From Purshia tridentata (lineage: Eukaryota > Streptophyta > Magnoliopsida > Rosales > Rosaceae): DNA of 42,482 nt. Numbering within the stretch: the first letter of the stretch is position 1; each line of letters begins with the position of its first letter. Positions 22,574 through 32,531 of the stretch are shown in pieces. A program made the position numbers and the translations under genes. The stretch is taken from assembly GCA_003254885.1 (NCBI GenBank), contig QANT01005888.1:1-42482 (forward strand), written 5' to 3'. The notes beneath the pieces are model-generated. The model did no database searches. It was not told the origin of the DNA and saw only the letters and a program-made list of their open reading frames with translations.

Positions 22574-22755
22574 TTGACTTTTGGTTCTAGTAAGATTTTA
22601 ATTTAGACCTTGGGTCCGTTAGGAAGGTCTTGAGCTCATGAGTTCATTGACACGTGGCATGGGTTGTTTAGAGCCACGGGTAGAAAGTTATGAACGTGAT
22701 AAGAGACCCAAAGGTTGACTTTCTAAATTGCTTGGACTATAGATTTGACTTTGAC
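22574..22755 (+). promoter_or_regulatory. Cluster of W-box cores (TTGAC) in U3, copy C
   Basis: TTGAC occurs at 22574, 22715, 22745 and 22751, most followed by T (TTGACT). These are the core sites bound by WRKY factors. The other copies keep the same spots as GTCAA on the plus strand. The function is inferred from motif match only. Confidence 0.45.
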
Positions 22756-22885
22756 ATGGTTGCGTAGAGCTCGACTACATGAATTCGTAGACATGTAGTG
22801 TGTGTTGTTTGGAGTTACGGTTTGAGAAATACAGAGGTTTAAAGTAAAGGGCAAATTTGTAATTATGATGAAATGGCATTTAACA

Positions 22886-22903
22886 TTCCAGAAATTTCTG
22901 GAA
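22886..22903. promoter_or_regulatory. Heat-shock element, four perfect modules (copy C)
   Basis: TTCCAGAAATTTCTGGAA, identical to copy A, about 358 bp from the TGTAAC end and immediately followed by a (CT)n pyrimidine stretch. Confidence 0.7.
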
Positions 22904-23920
22904 TCTCTCTCTCTCTCTCCATTTCTCTTCCCTCTCCTTCCCCATGCGCAGACAGCACCCCCCACCCGACTTCTCCTTCTCCCCTCCCTTGCGCGACCAA
23001 CCCAGCCTTTCTCGGCCGACCTAGACCCAACGGCGACGTCACCAATCACCGGCCAGTGACCTCAGCCCTTCCTCTTCTCTCTCCCGAGATCTCTTTCTCC
23101 CTCTGTACGCGACGACCCAGCACCCCTCCAACCAACCCAGCCCCCATCGGCGACTCCCCAGCCGCCGACCAGCCACCCCAGTCCTCCCCCTCGCCGGCCT
23201 TTGCCCCCACTCGTAGCTTCGAGCTTGGGAAGCCCAACTGCATCGCGAGTTCCTCCACCAATTCCGGCCGTTTCCGGCCATGATTGGTCTAGATTTTTGG
23301 TGAGTTTCCTTTCTCTTTCCATGGACTTTTTTTTCTCCCTAAATTAGTTGTTTAATTTCGAGTATTTGTGGAAGATTTAATTTGGGGGTTTAGGGCCATT
23401 TCGGATTTCTCTTAGGATTCCAAGTTTTGGGTATAATTGTGAGGTGTTTTGGGTAATTTCCATCATTAGGAACCTCTAATCAAAGATTGAAACGAGAAAT
23501 TTGGGAAATTATTGAGGAAATTGGAAGTTGGATAGTTGAGGTTTAGGTCCATTTCGGGATTTCTAGAAATATAAAGTGTTCATGGAGATTTAATGGCAAT
23601 TGGGAATTATTTTCACCCTTAGGAACGATTTATTGAGGTTTAGAATAGTTAGTTTGAAGAAATTTGAGAAATGGTGACTTTGATGTGAAATTAGACACTT
23701 ATTGGGTTTTGAAACGACACTTGAACAGGTATATTGGAGATTAATTGGGGAAATTTACCAAATAAAACGAGCTAGTGGTATCGGCTTTTGAGTCAAGACA
23801 GAAAATAAGTTGGGCTATAGTTAAATATAGATTTGTGGAGCTTAATGCCTAGAATATGCACTTGTGTTTTTACGACCATGAATTGATTAGTATTCTAACG
23901 TCTTGTCGTTCTCGTGTTAG

Positions 23921-23976
23921 GCGACATTCCCAAGTCCAGGGATGAACCAATCGAAGACCAAAGCTAGGCTATCTCT
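23921..23976 (+). other. Exon-like conserved island between splice-like signals (copy C)
   Basis: The island is preceded by TCTCGTGTTAG and followed by GTGAGTGGAC. It is conserved in copies A, B, C and more weakly D and E, including both the AG and the GTGAGT (GTGAGTGG or ATGAGTGG). It lies between a donor-like GTGAGT at 23300 and an acceptor-like TTTTCCCCTCAAG at 24877. It has no preserved reading frame, so any transcript would be non-coding or a leader. Confidence 0.4.
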
Positions 23977-24370
23977 GTGAGTGGACTTTGATTTTATTAA
24001 AGTTTATTGAATTTTTAAATATGATACATGCTTTGAACTAGCTGAGAATTTAGATTATTGAAATTGATTTTGAGAATTTATTTATTCTCATATAAGTTTG
24101 AAGGATTGATTTTGTTTATCAGTTTACAGTAACTATTGGTTCTTTGAGAAAGGATTTAATTTATAAGTTTCGAGTTTGGTGAATAATTTTCTTGTTTAAT
24201 CTAAAAAGGTTTTGAATTTGATTTGTTGTGGCTTGGAATGAAATTATTTGGTATTGTTTTCAAGCACCCTGTTGGTATCCAGTTCAGTATATCAGTTCAG
24301 ATCGGTCTTTGGGACCTATCACGGCACACACTTGGGCTTTGGGCCGTGTGCCGGGATGCTTTGCCCTTTG

Positions 24371-24510
24371 GAGGTGACCCTGCGTGCACGTACGGCAAAT
24401 TTAGTGGCCCTGCATGTGTATGACAGACTCCAGCTCTGCACATGTACGGCAAGATTATTGGCCCTACATGCGTACGGCTGGTTATGGACCCTGCGCATGT
24501 ACGGTAAGAT
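24371..24510. repeat. Tandem GTACATGC array, copy C (inverted)
   Basis: Four to five units: GTGCACGTACGGCAA, GCATGTGTATGACAG, GCACATGTACGGCAA, GCATGCGTACGGCTG, GCGCATGTACGGTAA. Each is preceded by GGNCCT or a variant. Confidence 0.85.
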
Positions 24511-25224
24511 CGCTGGATATTGGATTGGGTGAGAGGTTTCTTTTTCATATCAGTTTACGAGATAATTCTTGGTTGATATAGATTCAGTGCTTATTTGTTA
24601 AAATGGGAGCTTGACCAGTTTTATTGATTTTTCAAGTTTTCAGAATGGATTTCATATGCGGATTTTTACATAGATTTTTCAATGGATTTTATGAAAGTGA
24701 TTTAAAACTGGGGGATTTTAAAGAGAGACGTGAGGTCTTAGTGCCCTGTTATTTTTATAGTTTGCCATAATAAATGGATTATTTTAAGTTAAGTTTAAAC
24801 ACTTGTTATTTTCGTTCACTCACTGAGTCATCTCACTAGTTTTTCCTTTATGATTGTTTTAAATTTTCCCCTCAAGCTGTAGCGGTGGAGCGGTCGAGCC
24901 AAAGACGTCGAGACAATCTAGTTAACTGGTGTATTTGTAGGCGCATAGCTGTCTTTGTAAATTTTATTTCCTTAGTTAAACTTGTAGTACCGCTCTGAAA
25001 ATCTAGTTGAAAACTTAATTAGTTGGTTTTGAACTTTGGGTCAGAGACCCCTTTTGTGTAGAGGAGCTGTTGTTTAGAAGTGTTCTTTGCAAGTTTCGTT
25101 TTAAAAAGGGTTAGTCCAATTTCAGGGGAAGTTCTACCAAATTTTCGGTAGGATTTTCCTTGATATTGGATTCCCGCAGGATCACTCCGAGTTTTAGGGT
25201 GGAATTTGGGAACGGTCCTGTCAT

Positions 25225-25839
25225 TCAGTGTTGATCTATTGATTTTGAATAGATAAGAACATCATCAATGTATACTATTGAAAATTCTGTATAGGGATTG
25301 AAGATGTCATTCATCATTTTTTGGAATTTTGAGGGAGCATTTTTAAGGCCGAAGGGCATTAATGTCCATTCGTATTGCCCAAATAGGACATTGAAGGCTG
25401 TTTTGTATCGATCTTCTTCAGCAATCTGGACTTGCCAGAATCCTGATTTCATATCAAACTTTGAGAAGATGTTTGTGTTCGTTAGTCTTTTAAGAAAATC
25501 TCTTTTGTTAGGAATTGGATATCTAATCCATTTGAGGGCTTTATTAAGAGGTTTGTAATTGAGGACTAACCTTGGGGCTCCTCTTTCAAGCTCAGAGGCC
25601 TTTTGAACATAAAAGACAGAGCAACTCCAAGGGGACTTACTAGGCCTAATCAAACCTTTGTCTAGAAGGTCTTGGATCTCTTTTTTGCAATAATTTAGCA
25701 AGTCTTGGTTTATTTGGATGGGTCTGGATTTAGTTGGGATTTTCTTTTCATCGAAGTCCTTTTCGTAAGGGAGAGTAACAAAATACTGCTTCCTGTGAGA
25801 AAAGGCGTTTGGTGCATTAGCACTTACCTCTTTGGTCAA
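25225..25839 (-). pseudogene. Pararetroviral reverse transcriptase, N-terminal two-thirds, truncated by LTR copy C
   Basis: An uninterrupted frame of about 204 residues includes the conserved block around IRPSKSPW, the palm motif SKFDMKSGFWQ with its catalytic Asp, the LMPFGLKNAP turn and the YIDDVLIYS catalytic motif. The fold would copy viral RNA into DNA. The frame stops only where copy C starts and resumes on the far side at 22527, so this part was open when C inserted. Upstream of 25839 the protein is broken. The domain is recognised from RT family motifs; Caulimoviridae rather than gypsy is indicated by the neighbouring coat-like region and RNase H tail. Confidence 0.9.
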
Positions 25840-25859
25840 TTTTTCTTTAAATTAATTAA

Positions 25860-26393
25860 CCTGTTTAACTAGACTTGGTTGAGCCAGTTGGTTCTCGATT
25901 CTTTTAATTTTAACTTCTTGTTTGAGGAAACTGATTTGGGTTTTTTGCGTTTTAGGAGGCTAATTTTGTCTTTTACCAAGAGATTTTGGATAGTGTTGAT
26001 GTCTCTCTGTTTGGGTTTGTCAAGGAATTCTAGGAGGATAGTTTTTTCTAGCAGATTTGTGGTAATTCTCTATGGAGTTACCATGAAAGGTTGAAGTAGA
26101 TTTAAGAAAGGGGTTCCTAAAATTACTTCTTTTTCTATGTTTTTAACTACGATGACAGTAGTTTGGACACAAATTTGACTGACACAGACATGTGTGTTGG
26201 GAACTTTGTATTTTATTTGCAGTTTAGTACCATTAGTAGCACTAAGACATTCTTTGGTTTTTTCATAGAATTTGGTAGGTATAATACCTTCACAGATATA
26301 GTTGTGATCAGCATTTGAATCTAAAAAGGCAGTTATACAGACTTGAAAATTTTGGATTTTTATTATGACCCTAGTTTTCCATTTTTGATAAAA
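25860..26393 (-). pseudogene. Pararetroviral aspartic protease region (catalytic site altered, stops)
   Basis: Between the coat-like region and RT the minus strand reads a retropepsin-like segment whose active-site loop is AFLDSNAD where the family has Asp-Thr/Ser-Gly. It goes on to an EVILGTPF block typical of the second half of the fold. The catalytic Asp is present but the essential Gly is replaced by Asn. In-frame stops follow near 26090 and towards 25860. Confidence 0.7.
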
Positions 26394-26551
26394 ATTCGAG
26401 AAATGGTTTGGAGGAAGGCGTCTTTGTCTTCCTCATCCTCTTTAGCTTCGTCCTTGTCTTGAAGATGAGGGATTTCAAGGGCAAAAAGGCTAGCCTAGGT
26501 GGTCGCTAGATCGGACTTTATTTGGGCTACTTCTCTTTTTAACCCATTGAT

Positions 26552-28294
26552 TTACTTTTGGAGGTCTTCAAGGGTTAATGGATTGGGTCTTTCTTTTGGA
26601 AAACTCTTAAGGATGTCTTTGATATTTAAAAATGATTTTAGTTCTTGGACTGTGGAAGTTTCAGCTTTGTGTTCTAGGATTGACTTAAGGGCTTTTAAGT
26701 AATTTGCTTGTGTTTCCGGATCTTCTATTTGTAGGGTAAAATTTAGTAGCTCATTTTTTGATTCTTGGCTAATTGTTCTAATTTTCTTGTTTCTTCTTGA
26801 AATCATGTCTATCTTTTGTTTTCCTTTATCTTTTGGTTTACACCCTAGGCAGAATTTTGTTTCTTGAAAGTTTTCACAGTGTTCTTCTTGGCTGGTTTCG
26901 GTAGTTTTTGAACTTGAATCCCATTCAAGTTCATCAATTTGGAGTTCTTCCTCAGAGGAACTCGCAGAGGAGTTTTCTGTGTCTGTTTGGCTTTCTTTTG
27001 CTAAGATTTTTAAAATGGTAGTTTTAGTTACTTTGTCAAGGTTAAAAGTTTTAAGGGCTTGTCTTACTTTACATTGCCTTTTGTAGTGGCCAGGTTTTCC
27101 GCACTTGTAACGAAATGGGGGTTTTTTTGTCTTTTGACTGGAAAGGCTTTTTTGGTTTTTTGGAAAATTTCCTTTTGTAAGGTTTCTCAGGTCGAGGAGT
27201 TTGCTGGTAAGACCTTTTGGAATAGGTTTTGAAGGATTTTCCTTTGTGAGGTTTAGAGGGAGAAGGCATTTGGAAACCAAATTGTTTGCAAAAGCTTCCC
27301 AGCTCTTGTCTTGAGGTGATATGGTCTTTCTTCAATTGATTTTTGATTTTGATGTCGATACAAAGTTCGACACCAATGGTATTTATAATGCTTATAATTT
27401 GTCCATAAGAGAGATCTCCGTATGGTATTTTGTCATTATACATTTGTCTGAGTTTGATCCTAACCTTTCAACAAAAAGGTTAGGTAAATCAGAGATAAAT
27501 TTTTCTTTCCAAAAAAACTGGACACAGTCTTCTCTCATCAATACTCTAGTTAAAAAGACATCTTTGTATCATTACATTTGAGGTTTGAAAGGGTTTCTTC
27601 AGATTGGTTGAGCAAGGCTGAGTTTTCTCCAATAAAATGCCGGAAAATAGCATATATTAGAGCTGCCATGCTATTTGAAACTGGTTGACCTTGGGCGTTG
27701 AAGATAATACTTCCATTATCATCCTTTTTTATAATTTCTTTAATTGATTTTTTGTCTTCTTCTGTGAGATAATGGTCCCACCAGCCTTTTAATTGTCCCG
27801 TAAAACCAGCGATTAGAATTTTGAAAATAATTGATTCATTTTTCCTAGCACGATGGACATTATCATTTCTTCCATGTGTTGTACTATTTGATATTCACTT
27901 ATCCCATCAATATTCCATTCGTAAAGGCTTCCTTCACTATAGGATGCGTGAACAAATTGCTTTCTTGTTTCAAATTGTAGATCAATTGGTGTGGGTCTTA
28001 AATAATAAGGTGTGGTTGCCGTAATTGGGGCTTTTAGTTTGTTAAATTTGAAATTTGTTTCAGGGTTAGACGAACGTTGAGTGATCACCCACACTGAATT
28101 TGGTGAGGAAATGTGGAGATTTTCTAGTTTTAGATTAATTTTTTTGAGAAGTTCTTGGTCATTGCTTAACCTTGAGTCTTTTCCTAATTCAAAGGTTTTG
28201 ACTATAGGAACTTCTTTTCCTTTGGATTGCGGAGTAGGTTGCTCGTTTTCTATTAGAGATTCAACTCTATCATGTTGGTCTCCCAAAGAGTCTA
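26552..28294 (-). pseudogene. Pararetroviral coat-protein-like region with zinc knuckle, frameshifted
   Basis: The start (28294 down to about 27830) carries the conserved block YYLRPTPIDLQFE and YEWNIDG, diagnostic of caulimovirid coat precursors. Frame changes occur near 27830, near 27560 and near 27190. Within 27280-26552 there is a basic region, then a zinc knuckle whose first Cys is replaced by Arg (remaining pattern CGKPGHYKRQC), followed by an acidic Ser/Glu-rich tail (about 27000-26880). The gene would have made the capsid protein; it is not functional here. The N-terminal part is cut off by LTR copy D. Confidence 0.8.
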
Positions 28295-28898
28295 TGACAG
28301 GACCCTCTCCGAATTCCACCCTGGAATCCGGAGTGATCCTGCGGGCATCCAATATCAAGGAAAATCCTACCGAAATTTCGGCAGAACCTCCCCTGAAATT
28401 GGACGAACCCTTTTTCTCCACGAGACCTGCAATGCACTTCTAAGTTTCACAGCTCCTCTACCACAACCAAAAGGGGTCTCTGACCCAACAAATTCAATCC
28501 ACTGATTAAGTATTCAAGAGTTATTAAGGTTGTCTACAAAATTTCGCTAAGAAAAATAAGGTTTACAAACATAACTAAGTGCCTACAAAAATTTACTAAG
28601 CTCGCTAGACTTTCCTCGACGTCTTTGGCCCGATCGCTTCACCGCTACCACCTGGGGGAAAATTTAAAACAACAAAAAGAGATAAACTAATAAGACGACT
28701 CAGTGAGTGGACGGAGATAAAAGTGTTTAAACTTAGGTTATAGCACAATTCATTTATTATAGTAAAAATACTCAAAAATAAGTTAATATCAAAACCTCAC
28801 ATCTCTCTTTGGAAATCCCCCAATTTTTAAAACTCTTTTCTTTCTAAAACTATTTCATACAGATTTCAAATCAATGTAATAATAGAAAAGAACTATCT

Positions 28899-29059
28899 GA
28901 AATTTATTTACTGGAAAATAACTCATAAAGCCACCATCTAAGTACCCTGGAAAACTGGTCATACACTCGTACGGAATGNGAAATTTATTTACTGGAAAAT
29001 AACTCATAAAGCCACCATCTAAGTACCCTAGAAAACTGGCCATACACTCGTACGGAATG
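28899..29059. other. 80-bp direct duplication around a single N (probable assembly join)
   Basis: 28899-28978 and 28980-29059 are the same 80 bp with two mismatches, separated by one N at 28979. This is the signature of two contigs with overlapping ends joined by a placeholder N. Confidence 0.8.
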
Positions 29060-29215
29060 CTGCATCGTACGAGCAGGGCAAATCTAACTGGCCATACACC
29101 TGCACGGAATTCTGCATCGTACAGGCAGGGCAAGACTAACTGGCCATACACCTGTACGGAATTCTGCATCGTACAGGCAGGGCAAATAACTGGTCATACG
29201 TGCACGCAGAGCTGC
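29041..29215. repeat. Tandem array, copy D variant
   Basis: Units of about 47 bp (AACTGGCCATACACCTGTACGG...CGTACAGGCAGGGCAA) repeat three times, then the conserved GTGCACGCAGAGCTGCCCCC end. The units differ from those of A-C but keep the GTACNG-type core and position. Confidence 0.8.
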
Positions 29216-30942
29216 CCCCAAAGGGCGAGGCACCGCAACACACGGCCCAAAGCCTATGTGTGTGTCACGATGGGTCCCAAAGACCTATATAATTCCAATG
29301 TCCAGAACGGGTACTAAGCGGGTGCTTAATAACATCCAAAACCATCCGTCCTCAAACATTCACATTGAAATTAAATAATTCCATTTGAAAACTTTCTTAA
29401 AATTTTGGAGAAATCAATAATTGTTCCAGAAAACCTTACTTTAAATTATTTTCACAGAACCTCAATCGTAAATTGATAAAAATAAATATTAACCCATATA
29501 CTCATTTAATAGCACTCCAAATCCCAAAATAAATAATACTAATTGAAATTCATGACTAAGCAAAGCATAAGAAAATAAATTCAATTTAAGAACTTGAGAA
29601 ACTTAAATAAAACGAAGTCCACTCACAGTCAAAGAGTCTAGTCTCGTTGCTCGGCTGGGTCGCCCTCAATCTCGGGTGTTGTCCCTATAAGAAAAAGATA
29701 AATACGTCGTTAGTTCCCTCATTTAAAGTGTCCGTCTATGCCTAAAATTTGGGGTTTTGCTCACCTAAGACTTTTCTATACAACCCAAGTCAATAGCCCG
29801 CTTAATAAAGTCTAAAATCAACGATGATTTCTAAATTCCACGATTAATGGGTCGGACTAACCTCAACCCCAAACAAAGTGGCACTTTCAACCCCAATTCC
29901 ACCATTTCGCCTTTTCCTTTGAACCCATCATTCCAAACTCTAGATTAGATTTCTAAACCTCAATAGATCGTTCCTAAAGATGAAAATCACGCCCAATTTC
30001 AATTAGATCACCATAAACACCTTGGATTTCTAGAAAGCCCAAAATGGACCTAAGCATCCACTACCCAACTTTTAATTTCCTTCATAATTCCTCAAGTTTC
30101 TCGTTCCAACTTCGATTATATGTTCCTAATGACAGAGATCGCCCACAACATTACACAATTTGAATAAATTTTGGAAATCTAAGCCAAACCCGAAATGGGC
30201 ATAAACCCCATTTTCCCCAACTTTCCAATTTCTTCAAATTCCTCAAAATTCCTTGTGCTAATCCTCAATTTATCGTTCCTAGGAGTGATTATGGCCTAAA
30301 AATGCATAAAACAATCTCCAATTTCCGACATCTCAAGAGAATCCGAAATGGGTTCCAATTCCTAAATTCAATCTCTCACAATTTCTCCAAATTGAACAAC
30401 GAAATTATAGGGGAATGAAAGCCCATGAAAAGAGGAGTTTTAATCCTATAAAATATTCGAAATTGAACAACTAAATTATAGGGGAAGGAAAACCCATGCA
30501 AGGAGGGAGAAAACTCACCAAAAACTTGGGCCAATTGTGGCCGGAAACAGCCGGAATCGGCGGAGAGGACTCGCGGCCAAAACTGGGTTTTTCCGAGCTT
30601 TTCACTGCGTGGGGAGGCGGCGGCTAGCGAGGGAAGGCTTGGGGAGGGACGGTCGGCGGCTGGGGAGTGCTCCTCGGCCGTCCCGTCGTTTGGTGTCGCC
30701 GGAATTAACTGGAGCCGCAAGCTCCAGTCGCGCACGCAGGGGAGAGAGATCGGGAGAGAGGGAGAGGGAGGGGCTGGGCAGCGCGGGAGGAGGCTGGGTG
30801 GGGGTCGCCGGTGGCTGGGCAGGTCGGAGGTGGCCGGAGATGGGCTGGGGGGTCGCGCAAGGAAGAGAGAGGAGGGGCGTCGGGCTGGGCTGGCTGGCTC
30901 CTTGCCTGCGCGTGGGGAGGGGAGAGATATAGAGAGGGAGAG

Positions 30943-30965
30943 GAATATTCCAGAATTTTCTGGAA
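30943..30965. promoter_or_regulatory. Heat-shock element, five perfect modules (copy D)
   Basis: GAA-TA-TTC-CA-GAA-TT-TTC-TG-GAA with a sixth near-module TTT at 30968. The TATA-like CTATATCTCTCC on the minus strand (about 30920-30931) follows as in copy B. Confidence 0.75.
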
Positions 30966-31322
30966 TATTTTATACAATTTCCTCAAAATTACAAGTTTGC
31001 CCCTCACTTTGAACCTCCGTATTTCACAAACCGTAGCTCCAAACGACGCATGCTACGTGTCTATGAATTCGTGAAGTCGAGCTCTACGCAACCATGTCAA
31101 AGTCAACTATAAAATCCGAGCAATTTAAAAAGTCAACTTTGAGCTCTTTTATCACGTTCATAACTTTTTAACCGTAACTCGAAATCACCCATGCCGCGTG
31201 TCAATGAACTCATGAGCTCAAGACCTTCCTAACGGACCCAAGGTCAAAGCTAAAATCTTGCTATATCTAAAAGTCAACATTGGGCCCTATTATAACTCAC
31301 TTAAAAGGTGCGGGTCGTTACA

Positions 31323-32003
31323 ATACTGGTTGTACCGAAAAACCAGTTCGGACCGGTTCGGATCGGGCTTTTACCGAACATAGATTGGGCCACATTTTGG
31401 GCTTTTTTTAAAGTCATTTGTGGGCCTTTTTTGGCCATTTTGGGCCATTTTGTAGCATTTTAAGTCAATTTTGCACCAATTTAATATCTGTAATTTTAAA
31501 AAATATATGGTTTTAAATTTATATAATACATTTCTATTTAAATCTAATTAAAAATACCATAAATTTCCTATTACCCTAATATATANATACCATAAATTTC
31601 CTATTACCCTAATATATATGCCCTAAACCTTATATAATGATATTTAAATCTTAAACCTTGTATGTTGTACTTTCATCTTACTATCTTTTACCTCATATGG
31701 TTCAATTGATATATAAAATATATTTTATTATCTAAAATATAGCTAGATTATTAATATTAATTTTATTATCTAAAATGTTAAATGTGTATAAATATATAAA
31801 TTTGAACATTAATTTTATATATTCGGTTTGGTTCGGTAAACCGATGATTTTGGATTATGAGAACTAAGACTGGAATCGGCATCTCGGTTTGGTTTAGTTA
31901 TCGTTGTCTTGATTTCGGATCAACTTGGTTTTGGTTCTTTTGGTATCGGTAGCACCGGTTTCTAGACGGTTCTCGATTTTTCGATCAAACCGACTCTGCC
32001 CTA
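31323..32003. mobile_element. hAT-like non-autonomous element, left end probably truncated
   Basis: The ends are rich in inverted CCGGTTCGGTTT-type motifs (ACTGGTTGTACCGAAAAACCAG...ACCGGTTCGG on the left; ACCGGTTTCTAGACGG...AAACCGACTCTGCCCTAC on the right). The middle is AT-rich and non-coding. GGGCAGAGTCGGTTTG reads like a hAT terminal repeat on the minus strand. The left end is directly against LTR copy D, so it may be cut. An N with a perfect 32-bp duplication (31554-31618) is inside. Confidence 0.45.
31554..31618. other. Perfect 32-bp duplication around a single N (probable assembly join)
   Basis: 31554-31585 and 31587-31618 are identical, separated by one N at 31586. This is the same pattern as at 28979. 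Confidence 0.85.
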
Positions 32004-32064
32004 CATGTGATCACATGAGTCCATTTATCTTTTTCTCGCATTTTCTCTCTTTCTTTCTCTCCTT

Positions 32065-32069
<5 letters not shown>

Positions 32070-32125
<56 letters not shown>
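32070..32125. repeat. (CT)n microsatellite
   Basis: About 28 uninterrupted CT units, preceded by imperfect CT-rich sequence from 32035. Confidence 0.95.
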
Positions 32126-32128
<3 letters not shown>

Positions 32129-32137
32129 CCACGCAGC

Positions 32138-32525
32138 TATAATGCCACCTTGGTCTGTGAAACATGGAATTAAGCAAGTTAGATATGCAACACTCTTTAG
32201 TCATTCTAACTTAAAAACGAAATCATAAGCATATTGGCTATAGGGAGAGAACAAAGGAAAGGCCTATATGTTCATTGAGAATCTGCCTAGTGCACCAAAC
32301 AACATCAATCTTTCCCCATATGGGTCTTTCTGGATTGCTCTGCTTCAGTTGACCTCAAATGGGTTGGAGTTTGTGCACACCTTCAAAGCAGCTAAACACT
32401 TGGTTGCAACATCTGGGAAATTAGTTGAATTGGTCAGTAAATTTCGCAATTGATGGCAAGATAATCAAGAAGCTTGAGAATACTAATGGAAGTGTGATTT
32501 CCTTTGTGATAGCAGTGTTTGTGGA
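32138..32525 (+). pseudogene. Fragment of a strictosidine-synthase-like gene
   Basis: Three pieces match the plant strictosidine synthase-like (SSL/APMAP-type) beta-propeller family. A first piece reads TLVCETW; a probable acceptor (GGCTATAG at 32238-32245) follows. The best piece, from 32246, reads FIENLPSAPNNINLSPYGSF and continues through IALLQLTSNGLEFVHT, and a frame-shifted tail reads GKIIKKLENTNGSVISF. The family consensus has FIENLPGGPDNI here. Stop codons follow the first piece, and a frameshift occurs near 32440. Neither the start nor the end of a gene is present. It ends where gypsy integrase sequence begins (about 32530). This is the only host-gene-derived sequence I could recognise outside elements. 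Confidence 0.7.
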
Positions 32526-32531
32526 TAAATC

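Larger units (their letters stand above)
22528..25223 (+). mobile_element. Large solo-LTR-like unit, copy C, inserted into the pararetroviral RT
   Basis: TGTAACAATCCG...GGTCCTGTCA, 2696 bp, here in the natural orientation. The flanking pentamers TCCAG (22523-22527) and TTCAG (25224-25228) differ by one base. Removing the unit with one pentamer makes the viral reading frame continuous, so this is an insertion with a 5-bp target duplication. Order: four W-box cores (22574-22755), heat-shock element (22886-22903), CT tract, GC-rich leader (22910-23285), donor-like GTGAGT (23300), acceptor-like GTGTTAG (23914-23920), a 56-bp island, a second donor GTGAGT (23977), the tandem array (24371-24510), a third acceptor-like site (24877), and the end. 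No retrotransposon domain is coded. Confidence 0.88.
25224..28294 (-). mobile_element. Endogenous pararetrovirus (Caulimoviridae-like), coat protein to RT segment
   Basis: Minus-strand order is coat-protein-like region, zinc knuckle, aspartic protease and reverse transcriptase, with RNase H continuing at 22527-21458 beyond LTR copy C. This is the caulimovirid order without an integrase, so a pararetrovirus rather than a gypsy element. The movement-protein region is not visible; the left part of the coat gene is cut at LTR copy D (28295). Many stops and frameshifts show an old, non-functional copy. About 4.1 kb of virus is present in the window. Confidence 0.85.
28295..31322 (-). mobile_element. 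Large solo-LTR-like unit, copy D
   Basis: TGACAGGACCC...GGGTCGTTACA, 3028 bp including an assembly N with an 80-bp duplication at 28899-29059. It carries the tandem array in a more diverged form (29041-29215, CATACACCTGTACGGAATTC units), a GC-rich leader (30500-30920), a duplicated stretch near 30400-30500 (AAATTATAGGGGAA...CCCATG twice) and the strongest heat-shock element of the family. Flanking pentamers GTCTA and ATACT do not match. One side is pararetrovirus and the other a hAT-like element, so this copy marks a recombination junction or one flank was later lost. Confidence 0.85.

Noticed and set aside
20..31322. Reading E and D as paired LTRs of the pararetroviral segment
   Set aside because: E and D are in opposite orientations and the virus has no integrase; copy C is demonstrably an insertion in it. 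The LTR family and the virus are separate.
31925..32173. 82-residue frame with a long Ser/Leu tract
   Set aside because: It is produced by the CT microsatellite; only its last residues (TLVCETW) are meaningful, as part of the strictosidine-synthase-like fragment.
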